From Deltaproteobacteria bacterium (GTDB taxonomy: Bacteria > Desulfobacterota > Dissulfuribacteria > Dissulfuribacterales > UBA3076): DNA of 14,009 nt. Location: the NCBI GenBank assembly GCA_030618205.1, contig JAUXDR010000005.1, positions 1-14,009 of the forward strand, given 5' to 3'. Under the pieces are notes generated by a model. That model was not told the DNA's origin, did not search any database, and saw only the letters and a list, made by a program, of their open reading frames with translations. This document shows, piece after piece, positions 6,654 through 13,799 of the stretch (positions are counted from its first letter, which is position 1; every line of letters starts with the position of its first letter). Made by a program: the position numbers and the translations under genes.

Positions 6654-6764
6654 TGTAAGCGTTTACAGGGTGCTGCAGATGCGAGGCGAAGGGTACGCAG
6701 ACGTACTCCCTGTACTTCAAGTGCCCGACAACAAAGCAGATGCGGTGCTCTGTAAACGCTTACA
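6654..6764. mobile_element. 111-bp element with 15-bp terminal inverted repeats (MITE-like)
   Basis: The ends TGTAAGCGTTTACAG (6654-6668) and CTGTAAACGCTTACA (6750-6764) are perfect 15-bp inverted repeats, and each is itself almost palindromic. Inside are a 9-bp direct repeat, GCAGATGCG (6675-6683 and 6736-6744), a small hairpin GTACG-CAGA-CGTAC, and three GTAC sites. There is no transposase gene. The element provides the last 15 codons and the TGA of rsmE on the minus strand. No clear target-site duplication is visible. The layout suggests a non-autonomous mobile or dispersed repeat. That it is repeated elsewhere in the genome is my expectation, not something the window shows. Confidence 0.7.
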
Positions 6765-7502
6765 AGTCATCATTGCTGCCAGGGCCGCAACCGCTCCAAT
6801 GGCGGCAGTCTCTGAACGAAGCGTCCTTTTACCCATGGTGGCAGTGGAAAAGCCCGCGCCTTCACATGCCAGAATTTCTTCCCTGGAAAGGCCTCCTTCC
6901 GGCCCGGCTATAACAGCCACAGGAGTATTGTTTCCCTGGTCTCTCCAGGCAGAAAATAAGGAGCGCTTCTTTTCCGACTCCCAGAGAAGAATTTTTGCCC
7001 TGGCATAAGAGACCTTTTCCAAGGCCTCTTCCAGGGAAACTACCGGGTAGATAGTCGGCACAAGACTTCCTTTACACTGCTTCAAGGCCTGTCCGGCTAT
7101 CTCCTTCCAGCGGACGAGATGTCTGCCGGTCTTTTCAACATCTACTTTTACCACAGTATGTTGAGTAATTACAGGACAGATAGTCTGAACCCCAAACTCA
7201 GTCGCCTTCTGTATCATCCAGCCCATGCGGTCTCCCTTGAGCAGGGCCACAATCAGATTAATCGGCAGGCAATCATTTTGCTGTTCTGAGACCTCCACAA
7301 TATGCAAACCTACTTCTGTCCTATTTACCCGGATGATTTTCGCCTTAACTACCACTCCAGAGCCGTCTATGAGTTCGACAAGGCTCCCCGGCCCCAAACG
7401 CCTCACGCGCGTCAAGTGATGCGCCTCCCTGCCCGTGAGGGTAAGTGTGCTCCGGGTCCTTGAGAGGACATCAGATGATATCAGGAAACGAGCAAAAGGC
7501 AT
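6717..7502 (-). CDS. rsmE: 16S rRNA (uracil-1498-N3)-methyltransferase RsmE
   Basis: RsmE methylates U1498 of 16S rRNA with S-adenosylmethionine. The 261-aa protein has the PUA-like N-terminal domain (MPFARFL, then LTGREAHHLTRVRRLGPG, 22-39). It is followed by a SPOUT domain with KATEFGV (99-105), the SAM-loop GPEGGLSREE (200-209) and MGKRTLRSETAAI (223-235, family LGxRILRxETA). Start ATG 7502 fits the family N-terminus; a TTG directly before it is an alternative. There is no Shine-Dalgarno, but a strong promoter sits so close that the mRNA would begin at the start codon. The last 15 residues (247-261, CKRLQSTASALLSGT) and the stop come from the 111-bp inverted-repeat element. The catalytic core is complete, so activity is probably kept. 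Confidence 0.92.
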   Translation of the reverse strand: MPFARFLISSDVLSRTRSTLTLTGREAHHLTRVRRLGPGSLVELIDGSGVVVKAKIIRVNRTEVGLHIVEVSEQQNDCLPINLIVALLKGDRMGWMIQKATEFGVQTICPVITQHTVVKVDVEKTGRHLVRWKEIAGQALKQCKGSLVPTIYPVVSLEEALEKVSYARAKILLWESEKKRSLFSAWRDQGNNTPVAVIAGPEGGLSREEILACEGAGFSTATMGKRTLRSETAAIGAVAALAAMMTCKRLQSTASALLSGT

Positions 7503-7508
7503 CAAATT

Positions 7509-7537
7509 ATAATATACTTCAAATTGTTACCTATCAA
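7509..7537 (-). promoter_or_regulatory. Sigma-70-type promoter for a leaderless rsmE transcript
   Basis: On the minus strand the -35 TTGATA (plus 7532-7537) and the -10 TATTAT (plus 7509-7514) each match consensus at 5 of 6 positions and are exactly 17 bp apart. The A of ATG 7502 is the seventh base after the -10, the usual transcription start. This agrees with the lack of a ribosome site. A shifted TATAAT overlaps the -10 but would have a 20-bp spacer. Confidence 0.65.
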
Positions 7538-7715
7538 TGATAATCGTCCACGGAATTTGCAGGCAGCCGCAGCCGCTTTGAATTAATACACTTAGCCTGT
7601 TTCGCGAATCAGGAAACAACTTAACTATCTTACTATCTCAGACATGAAACCGGACAATTTATTTGTTCTCTATATGCGTGTCCGACAGTTGTCGTTGACA
7701 AGGAATACATTTATT

Positions 7716-7731
7716 ATTAACAAAAGTTAAT
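7716..7731. promoter_or_regulatory. Operator-like inverted repeat
   Basis: ATTAAC and GTTAAT form a perfect 6-bp inverted repeat around AAAA. It lies next to a second dyad, TTGTC-GTT-GACAA (7689-7701), upstream of the yihY-type gene. It could bind a regulator; no family can be assigned. Confidence 0.35.
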
Positions 7732-7778
7732 TTCTCAATTAAGTTGTCGTTAATGCCATGCTACGTGAATTTTCGGCA

Positions 7779-7796
7779 TTTCCGCCTTCGCGGGAA
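7779..7796. repeat. Dispersed-type GC hairpin (TTCCGC...GCGGGAA)
   Basis: TTCCGC-CTTC-GCGGGAA forms a hairpin with one bulged G. It resembles the GCGGGAA-type palindromic repeats commonly scattered between proteobacterial genes. Only one copy is obvious here, with a related half, ATTCCCGGGAA, at about 7832-7843. Confidence 0.4.
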
Positions 7797-7924
7797 TGAC
7801 CATTCGAGGTCGTAGTGTCTCATTCCCTGTTATTCCCGGGAAGAGCATGCTGTGGTGAAATGAGGGGCGTGGATCAGCTGTCTTTTTGTCGGATCGGACT
7901 TTTTTAGGTGAGGACGTGTAGCCC

Positions 7925-9382
7925 ATGGAAAAAAAATCGTCTGAATTCGAAAGGAAAGGAGTCGGGGGCCGGTGGCAGGATCTGCGGGCAAATGTCATGG
8001 CCTGGGTCTGGAAAGCCCCGACAGAGGGGCAGACAAAGCCTGCCCTGATCTTCCATGCCGCAATCAGGATCATTTTTATACTGGTTTTTGAGTTCCGGCG
8101 GGACAATATTCCTCTTCGGGCAAGCGCCTTGACATTTACGGTGATGCTCTCAATGGTTCCCATGCTGGCTCTTGGTACCGCGGTCCTCAAGGGCCTGGGA
8201 GCAGGAGACCAGATGAAAGAAGCGGCTTATCATATCATTGATCAGTTCGATTCCAGCACGGTCCAGGAAGGAGGAAAGTTCAAACCTGGGGTGGCCGCGG
8301 TGCCCGGGTCACTCAAAGATCCTTCCACGGCCGGGGATGGTCCCGGGGAAGTTGAGGCGGAAGGGGTGCCGCCCGAATCCGGTGGCCTTGTGGGACAACT
8401 TCGGATGGCTGTGGACAAGATCTTTGACTATGTGGAACGTACCAACTTTGCCACCCTTGGGGCCTTTGGTATTCTCGGTCTGCTGTTTGCTGTCATCTCA
8501 GTGCTGGGAAGTATCGAACAGGCCATGAATGTCATCTGGGAAGCCGAGAGTGGACGCCCTCTCGGACGTAAGGTGATGGATTATCTAGCCCTGATGATTC
8601 TGTTCCCCGTGTCCATCAATGTTGGACTTGCCGCCGAAGCGACGCTGAAGAGTGAGACCCTTTTATCCCGGATCAATGGTCTACTTCCCGTAAGCTGGAT
8701 TTTGCCCCTTGTACTCAAAACGGTCCCTGTCATAGTGCTGGTTGCTACGTTCACAATCCTTTACCGATTTCTTCCCAATACAAAAGTCCGTGTCCTCCCG
8801 GCCTTTGTCGGCGGGCTGGTGGGGGGGATCGGATGGTTGCTGGTCCAGGGCCTTTATGTCTACCTTCAGATAGGGGTTGCCCGTTATAACGCTATTTATG
8901 GTTCCTTTGCAATTCTACCACTTTTTATGGTCTGGATATATGTTGGTTGGGTGGTTTTTCTGACTGGTGCCGAAACGGCCTTTTCGGTCCAGCACTGGCG
9001 CCGGTATGTCCCGGGCGTTGACACACTTGCCCCTATTGTTCGCCTGGCTCTTGCTTTTGACGTATTAGGCGGTGTTTTCGCAGACTATTCCCAACGTCAC
9101 TCTGCGGAGAGAAACCGAATTGCCCGGCGTCTGGAGATTTCGGAAGCCCAGGTGGGAAAGGTGTTGGAAGACCTGGAAGCAGCTAAGCTGCTGAAACATT
9201 TGGATGAAGAGGCAAGTGAATATGTGCCTGCAGCCCCTGCGGAAAAAATTGAGGCAGTGGAAGTGGTTGACGCCATATGCGGCAGAAAAACACAGACCTC
9301 TCCCGGTGGTCAGGTGGCAAAACAGGTCTTTGATTCGGCACGTAAAGCTTTGGCCGGAAAAACCCTGGCGGATCAACTTTGA
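7925..9382 (+). CDS. YihY/virulence factor BrkB family membrane protein
   Basis: This 485-aa inner-membrane protein belongs to the YihY/BrkB (UPF0761) family. RRDNIPLRASALTFTVMLS (58-76) is the conserved first segment, followed by SIEQAMNVIW (196-205), RFLPNTKVRV (281-290) and GSFAILPLFMVWIYVGW (326-342). About six membrane segments end near residue 355. A cytoplasmic tail follows, with a winged-helix-like region (RIARRLEISEAQVGKVLEDLEAAKLL, about 398-423), as in many long family members. The first loop carries a Gly/Pro-rich insert (about 112-155). The function of the family is unsettled; names that mention RNase BN are historical errors. Start ATG 7925 has GAGG 11 nt upstream, a rather wide spacing. 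An MscS gene follows after 89 bp with no terminator, so they probably share a transcript. Confidence 0.88.
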   Translation: MEKKSSEFERKGVGGRWQDLRANVMAWVWKAPTEGQTKPALIFHAAIRIIFILVFEFRRDNIPLRASALTFTVMLSMVPMLALGTAVLKGLGAGDQMKEAAYHIIDQFDSSTVQEGGKFKPGVAAVPGSLKDPSTAGDGPGEVEAEGVPPESGGLVGQLRMAVDKIFDYVERTNFATLGAFGILGLLFAVISVLGSIEQAMNVIWEAESGRPLGRKVMDYLALMILFPVSINVGLAAEATLKSETLLSRINGLLPVSWILPLVLKTVPVIVLVATFTILYRFLPNTKVRVLPAFVGGLVGGIGWLLVQGLYVYLQIGVARYNAIYGSFAILPLFMVWIYVGWVVFLTGAETAFSVQHWRRYVPGVDTLAPIVRLALAFDVLGGVFADYSQRHSAERNRIARRLEISEAQVGKVLEDLEAAKLLKHLDEEASEYVPAAPAEKIEAVEVVDAICGRKTQTSPGGQVAKQVFDSARKALAGKTLADQL

Positions 9383-9471
9383 GGCTGTGAACTGCTGTTA
9401 AGCCGCATGGAGATGGAATATTGGGTTCAAGGGTGTAGAAAAAAAACCGCTATGATAGGAGGATTTGAAGC

Positions 9472-10299
9472 ATGGAGATAGATTTAGGCAAGGTGTTGGA
9501 CACATTAACGGTCTGGGTTACTCAATACTCAGTAAAACTGGTTGCAGCGATCCTCATAATCATCATAGGACGCTGGATTTCCAAACGTATATCAAGACTG
9601 ATGGGGAGGCTTCTTGAGAAGAACAACGTGGATGTAACACTGGTCAGGTTTGCGGAAAATCTGACCTACTATGCCCTCATTGTTGTAGTACTTATAGCGG
9701 CCGTCGGGCAGCTTGGCATTAACACGACTTCTTTTCTAACTATTGTCGGTGCGGCCGGTCTTGCCATCGCTCTGGCCCTCAAGGATTCCCTTTCCAATTT
9801 CGCGGCAGGAGTCATGCTCACTCTCTTTCGGCCATTCCGGGTAGGAGATTTTGTGGATGCAGGAGGTGTCACCGGGACGGTTCAGGGCATTACCATGTTC
9901 AATACAATTCTTAATACCCCTGACAACCAGCAGGTTATTATCCCCAATGGTATAATCACCAGCAATGTAATCACAAATGTGACCGCCAATGATACCCGTC
10001 GCGTTGATCTGGTGATCGGTATCAGTTACAGCGATGACATCGCCAAGGCCAAAAAGATAGTCAGTGACCTGCTCCAGAAGGAAAAACGTGTTCTGTCCGA
10101 TCCCGCACCAGTTATTGCCGTATCGGAGCTGGCCGACAGCAGTGTAAATTTGGTCGTTCGTCCCTGGGTGAAGACCGGAGACTACTGGACGGTACGATTT
10201 GATCTCACCGAGGAAATCAAAAACAGCTTTGACGAGGCCGGTATCAGCATCCCGTTCCCGCAGCAGGATGTCCATCTTTTCAATGAAAATCCTGCATAA
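9472..10299 (+). CDS. mscS: Small-conductance mechanosensitive channel MscS
   Basis: This inner-membrane channel opens under membrane tension and releases solutes during hypo-osmotic shock. The 275-aa protein is close to the E. coli MscS length (286 aa). It has TM1 (about 18-34) and TM2 (about 63-80). The pore helix TM3 is rich in Gly and Ala (IVGAAGLAIALALKDSLSNF, 91-110). The conserved RPFRVGDFVDAGGVTGTV (120-137) starts the cytoplasmic beta domain, and IPNGIITSNVITN forms the vestibule. A C-terminal alpha-beta domain completes the fold. The start has a very good AGGAGG 9 nt upstream. It lies 89 bp after the YihY-type gene in the same direction. All family domains are present and nothing looks damaged. 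Confidence 0.93.
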   Translation: MEIDLGKVLDTLTVWVTQYSVKLVAAILIIIIGRWISKRISRLMGRLLEKNNVDVTLVRFAENLTYYALIVVVLIAAVGQLGINTTSFLTIVGAAGLAIALALKDSLSNFAAGVMLTLFRPFRVGDFVDAGGVTGTVQGITMFNTILNTPDNQQVIIPNGIITSNVITNVTANDTRRVDLVIGISYSDDIAKAKKIVSDLLQKEKRVLSDPAPVIAVSELADSSVNLVVRPWVKTGDYWTVRFDLTEEIKNSFDEAGISIPFPQQDVHLFNENPA

Positions 10300-10333
10300 A
10301 CCGCAGGCCCGCGCATACGGTTCGTCCTACAGC

Positions 10334-10371
10334 AATTTTCAGACAGCCTCTTAGGGCCTGACACGAAAATT
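10334..10371. repeat. Imperfect inverted repeat after mscS
   Basis: AATTTTC (10334-10340) and GAAAATT (10365-10371) can pair around a weak inner GCC/GGC stem. It lies in the mscS-gspE gap and may act as a weak transcript-end hairpin, but no clear T-run follows. Confidence 0.25.
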
Positions 10372-10456
10372 ACAGACTTGATGGCTTTACACCGATAAAA
10401 AATGCATAGCCGGCACTTTAAAAACCATCCTCAAGACCACAAAGACGGACAGGCTC

Positions 10457-12196
10457 ATGTCTCATCCATACTACGATCCTGACTATATCTTCCAAATCCT
10501 TGAAAAGGAAGGCCTTGTATCAAAAGAGCAGATCGCTAAATTAACACCCAAGCTCTCCATACCTAGACGGAAGGGCCAGGATCTTGTGCAATGGCTGGAT
10601 TCGCTGCAACTCCCCCGGGCGGATTCCCCTGACACTGATCTGGAAGAAGCAGATATTATTTCTCTTATAGCAAGAGATCATAAGTGGACGTTCAGGCGAT
10701 TGGACCCCTTACGCCTTGATATGGAGGTAGTGACAAAGACACTTCCGGCCTCTTTTGCTAAAAAGCGCCTGGTACTGCCTCTTTCTTGGGACGATGGAGA
10801 GCTTGAAATAGTCTGCTATGACCCCGAAGATCAGGAGCTTCAACAGGATGTCGAGAGGGCATGTCAGGCCAGGACCCGTATCTCAGTGACTCCCCGCAGA
10901 GACATCGAGCGCATTATAAGTGAATTCTTTGACTTTAAACAATCCATTGCTGCTGCTGAAAATGTGCTCAAAATTCCAACAGCGGATATATCCAACCTGG
11001 AACAGTATGTGCGGTTGGCATCTCCGGATATCGCATCCTCAGACAAATACATACACAAGGCAGTGGATCACCTTTTTCAGTATGCTCTGGATCAGCGTGC
11101 CAGCGATATTCACATAGAGCCAAAGCGAACACAGTCCCGGATACGCCTTCGCATAGACGGCATCCTGCACACCATCTACCGTCTGCCCAGGGTAGTACAC
11201 GAACCAATATGCACCAGAATAAAAACCATGTCCAGGCTGGACATAGCGGAAAAACGCCGGCCTCAGGATGGTCGTTTGAAAGTTGCCTGGAAGGAGGACG
11301 AGGCAGAGGTCAGGGTATCTACTATACCGGTTGCCTTTGGTGAAAAAGTTGTGCTGAGGCTGCAAAGTGCGGAGATACTCTTCAGCGACCTAACCAAGCT
11401 TGGATTCTCAGAAAGGGACCTTCAGGCCTATAAGTGTTTTATTCAAAATAGCCACGGCATAGTACTTGTTACAGGACCAACAGGAAGCGGAAAGTCTACC
11501 ACGCTTTACTCTACACTTCGACACCTCAGCTCACCGGATATCAATATAATTACTGTGGAAGATCCCATTGAAATGGTTTGCGAAGAGTTTAATCAGATAG
11601 CAGTGCAGCCACAAGTAGATGTGACATTTGCTTCAATACTCAGGAACATACTGAGACAGGACCCGGACATCGTCATGATCGGGGAGATACGGGATGGTGA
11701 AACCGCCCGGCATGCCATACAGGCAGCCTTGACCGGCCACCTGGTCTTTTCCACTCTGCACACCAATGATGCTGTCAGTGCGATTACGAGGTTGAAGGAC
11801 CTTGGCCTTGATCCTTACCTTATCGCATCCACCCTGATTGGAATTGTTGCACAACGGCTTGTGCGTATGGTCTGCAAATCGTGCGGTAAACCCGTAATGA
11901 TCCCGGCGGATCGGCTAAGGGCCTTTGGCTACAAGGCCTCAGAACACGCACAGGCGAAAAAGGGTATGGGCTGCAGCCGCTGCCGCCATACGGGTTATTG
12001 GGGCAGGATCGGGATCTACGAGGTCTTTTCTGTCTCTGATACAATCAGAGAAATGATCCACTTGGAAGAAAATGAAGAAACCATTAAAAAGCAGGCATTC
12101 AAAGAGGGAATGAGGACACTAAAGCACGATGCCTGCAGAAAACTTCTCTCCGGGATAACCACCATGGAAGAGGTGATCGGAGTTACCTCATCATAG
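10457..12196 (+). CDS. GspE/PilB family type II secretion or type IV pilus assembly ATPase
   Basis: This 579-aa hexameric cytoplasmic ATPase drives pilus or pseudopilus assembly at the inner membrane. The order is an N-terminal MshEN/T2SSE-N-like domain (about 10-160) and the N2 domain with ASDIHIEP (215-222). The ATPase core has Walker A GPTGSGKS (340-347), the Asp box VEDPIE (367-372), Walker B DPDIVMIGEIRD (402-413) and the His box HLVFSTLHTN (428-437). A tetracysteine zinc site is formed by C473, C476, C506 and C509. All catalytic motifs are intact. GspE and PilB cannot be separated from the sequence alone. No other pilus or secretion gene is in the window, so it is an orphan here. The start has only a weak AGG about 5 nt upstream. 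A candidate terminator follows at 12274-12308. Confidence 0.9.
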   Translation: MSHPYYDPDYIFQILEKEGLVSKEQIAKLTPKLSIPRRKGQDLVQWLDSLQLPRADSPDTDLEEADIISLIARDHKWTFRRLDPLRLDMEVVTKTLPASFAKKRLVLPLSWDDGELEIVCYDPEDQELQQDVERACQARTRISVTPRRDIERIISEFFDFKQSIAAAENVLKIPTADISNLEQYVRLASPDIASSDKYIHKAVDHLFQYALDQRASDIHIEPKRTQSRIRLRIDGILHTIYRLPRVVHEPICTRIKTMSRLDIAEKRRPQDGRLKVAWKEDEAEVRVSTIPVAFGEKVVLRLQSAEILFSDLTKLGFSERDLQAYKCFIQNSHGIVLVTGPTGSGKSTTLYSTLRHLSSPDINIITVEDPIEMVCEEFNQIAVQPQVDVTFASILRNILRQDPDIVMIGEIRDGETARHAIQAALTGHLVFSTLHTNDAVSAITRLKDLGLDPYLIASTLIGIVAQRLVRMVCKSCGKPVMIPADRLRAFGYKASEHAQAKKGMGCSRCRHTGYWGRIGIYEVFSVSDTIREMIHLEENEETIKKQAFKEGMRTLKHDACRKLLSGITTMEEVIGVTSS

Positions 12197-12273
12197 AAGA
12201 AATTGATTAAAACCCTTCCTCTATAAAATTTTTTGCAAAGCTCTTAAGGCCCCTTTATAGGTATTTCCCTGTC

Positions 12274-12308
12274 CAGTCCGGCAATATTGAAGTTTGGGAC
12301 TGTTTTTT
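12274..12308 (+). terminator. Candidate rho-independent terminator after gspE/pilB
   Basis: CAGTCC (12274-12279) pairs with GGACTG (12297-12302), followed directly by six T (12303-12308). The stem is short (6 bp) and the loop long (17 nt, containing the palindrome CAATATTG), so efficiency is doubtful. Confidence 0.45.
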
Positions 12309-12366
12309 CCAGACAATTCCATTAAACTGAATCTGATGCACGGATCAGGATTAGAATAATAACACC

Positions 12367-12404
12367 GAGCCTCTTACAAAAACCGGAATTTTTGCCAGAG
12401 GCTC
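12367..12404 (+). promoter_or_regulatory. Leader hairpin before the TraB-family gene
   Basis: GAGCCTCT (12367-12374) pairs with AGAGGCTC (12397-12404), and inside CAAAAA (12377-12382) pairs with TTTTTG (12389-12394) around CCGGAA. This 14-bp stem with one 2x2 internal loop ends 20 nt before ATG 12425. It could influence mRNA stability or translation. It has no trailing T-run, so it is not a simple terminator. Confidence 0.55.
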
Positions 12405-12424
12405 ACAATTATTGGAAAACATTG

Positions 12425-13618
12425 ATGCTGGATCAAGAACAATTAAACAGAGATTATCCCTCGGACGTACAGGTCATCCATCTGGGAACCAGGGAGATTA
12501 TCCTTATCGGCACGGCTCATATTTCTAAGGATTCGGTCGATTTGGTCCGCAGGGTGATAAAAAGCGAAACGCCGGACTGCGTGTGCGTGGAACTTGATGC
12601 CAAAAGGTACGAGACGCTGTCCAAAAAGAAACGTTGGGAATCTCTGGATCTTAAGGAAATCATCCGCAAAAAGCAACTCAGCACCCTGTTATTCAATCTG
12701 ATGCTGGCTTCCTACCAGAAAAAGTTGGGAAACCAGCTTGGGGTATTACCCGGCACAGAACTTCTGGTGGCTGTAAAGACTGCGGAGGAAAAAGGGATTT
12801 CCATAGCCCTGTGCGATCGCGATGTCAGGGTCACTCTGCGGCGGGCCTGGCATGCCACATCCTTTTTCAAGAAAAACTATCTGCTGGCCAGTCTATTCGC
12901 TGGATTGTTTGATCGGACTGAAATCACTGAAGAAAAGCTGAACGAATTAAAGAAAACAGATGTCCTTTCAGAACTTATGCTGGAACTGGGGCAGGCCCTG
13001 CCGGAGCTGAAGCGGGTCCTTATCGACGAACGAGATACGTTTTTATCCGAAAAAATAAAGAACACAGAGGGCGAACGAATCGTTGCAGTGGTGGGAGCAG
13101 GCCATGTCGAGGGAATCAAAAAGGCGTTGCTGGAAGACAGGCATGCCCAGATGGAGGAGATCAATGTTATTCCGCCTGTCTCCCCGATATGGAAGGTTCT
13201 GGGCTGGTCTATCCCTGCGGTAATCCTTGCCTCTCTCGGAGTAATCGCATGGAACAAAGGGTGCGATGTAGCTGGTGATAATATTATTTACTGGATCTTG
13301 GCTAACGGCATTCCTTCTTCCATAGGGGGCATGCTGGCCTTAGCTCACCCGCTTACCATTGTCTCCGCCTTTGCCGCAGCGCCTGTGACCAGCTTGACGC
13401 CTGTCATCGGTGCCGGCTATGTCACCGCCTTTGTCCAAGTTTTGGTTCAGCCGCCAGTGGTCAGGGAATTTGAAACAGTACTTGAAGACATGTCCACACT
13501 GATCGGCTGGTGGAAAAACAAGCTGCTTAAAGTCTTTTTGGCTTTTTTGCTTCCAGGCCTCGGTAGCATGATCGGCTCCTGGATCGGTGGGTATGAGATC
13601 ATCTCCAACCTGTTTTGA
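12425..13618 (+). CDS. TraB/PrgY family membrane protein
   Basis: This 397-aa protein belongs to the TraB (pheromone shutdown, PrgY) family, within the Tiki/EreA/GumN-like superfamily of putative metalloproteases. Family landmarks are LIGTAHIS (27-34), VCVELDAKRYE (53-63), ALCDRDVRVTLRR (128-140) and VVGAGHVEGI (222-231). The conserved histidines (H32, H227) and acidic residues of the presumed metal site are present. The C-terminal 145 residues hold three to four membrane segments (about 259-276, 288-340 and 366-390). In Enterococcus PrgY limits peptide pheromone activity; the role in Gram-negative bacteria is not known. I chose ATG 12425 (GGAAAA about 7 nt upstream) over TTG 12392, because that TTG is buried in the hairpin at 12367-12404 and adds 11 unsupported residues. 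The family is sure; the function is unknown. Confidence 0.87.
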   Translation: MLDQEQLNRDYPSDVQVIHLGTREIILIGTAHISKDSVDLVRRVIKSETPDCVCVELDAKRYETLSKKKRWESLDLKEIIRKKQLSTLLFNLMLASYQKKLGNQLGVLPGTELLVAVKTAEEKGISIALCDRDVRVTLRRAWHATSFFKKNYLLASLFAGLFDRTEITEEKLNELKKTDVLSELMLELGQALPELKRVLIDERDTFLSEKIKNTEGERIVAVVGAGHVEGIKKALLEDRHAQMEEINVIPPVSPIWKVLGWSIPAVILASLGVIAWNKGCDVAGDNIIYWILANGIPSSIGGMLALAHPLTIVSAFAAAPVTSLTPVIGAGYVTAFVQVLVQPPVVREFETVLEDMSTLIGWWKNKLLKVFLAFLLPGLGSMIGSWIGGYEIISNLF

Positions 13619-13697
13619 GATCAATTAATCATATCTCCGTTAATATGGACACCATTGCCGTTCTTTGCTATAAGTGAACTGAAGGCGTTTTGCGGTT

Positions 13698-13717
13698 CCC
13701 CTGAAGACATGGAGGGG
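13698..13717. repeat. CCCCT...AGGGG inverted repeat downstream of the TraB-type gene
   Basis: CCCCT (13698-13702) and AGGGG (13713-13717) form a 5-bp GC-rich stem around a 10-nt loop. It may end the TraB-type transcript, but it is followed by GGCCAAAAAG-like sequence and not T residues. Confidence 0.25.
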
Positions 13718-13739
13718 CCAAAAAGTCCGGATCAAAGGG

Positions 13740-13756
13740 GGTTATATCGGATAACC
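13740..13756 (+). promoter_or_regulatory. Operator-like dyad upstream of the lipoprotein gene
   Basis: GGTTAT (13740-13745) and ATAACC (13751-13756) form a perfect 6-bp inverted repeat around ATCGG. It ends 43 nt before the lipoprotein start codon, a common place for a regulator site. Confidence 0.35.
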
Positions 13757-13799
13757 TTCGTGAGATATGGTATTAACTTTTAACAAGGAAAAGAGGACT

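Larger units (their letters stand above)
7503..7924. other. Divergent intergenic region between rsmE and the yihY-type gene
   Basis: These 422 bp hold no convincing gene. Contents are the rsmE promoter, a 10-bp direct repeat AGTTGTCGTT (7687-7696 and 7742-7751), the inverted repeats TTGTC-GTT-GACAA (7689-7701) and ATTAAC-AAAA-GTTAAT (7716-7731), and a GC-rich hairpin-like tract around 7780-7796 (TTCCGCCTTCGCGGGAA). A TTGACA at 7695-7700 is a possible -35 for the plus-strand gene, but its best 17-bp-spaced -10 (TAACAA) is poor. Confidence 0.55.

Noticed and set aside
7695..7723. Plus-strand promoter TTGACA with 17-bp spacer
   Set aside because: The -35 is perfect but the matching -10 (TAACAA) is poor, and better -10-like hexamers are at the wrong spacing, so I list it only within the region description.
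7750..8190. 146-codon minus-strand reading frame
   Set aside because: It overlaps the well-supported YihY-type gene on the other strand and runs into a repeat-like tract (VIPAKAE is a typical translation of GCGGGAA repeats). It resembles no protein family.
9736..10275. 179-codon minus-strand reading frame inside mscS
   Set aside because: It lies entirely antisense to a complete MscS gene, and its product has no recognisable domain.
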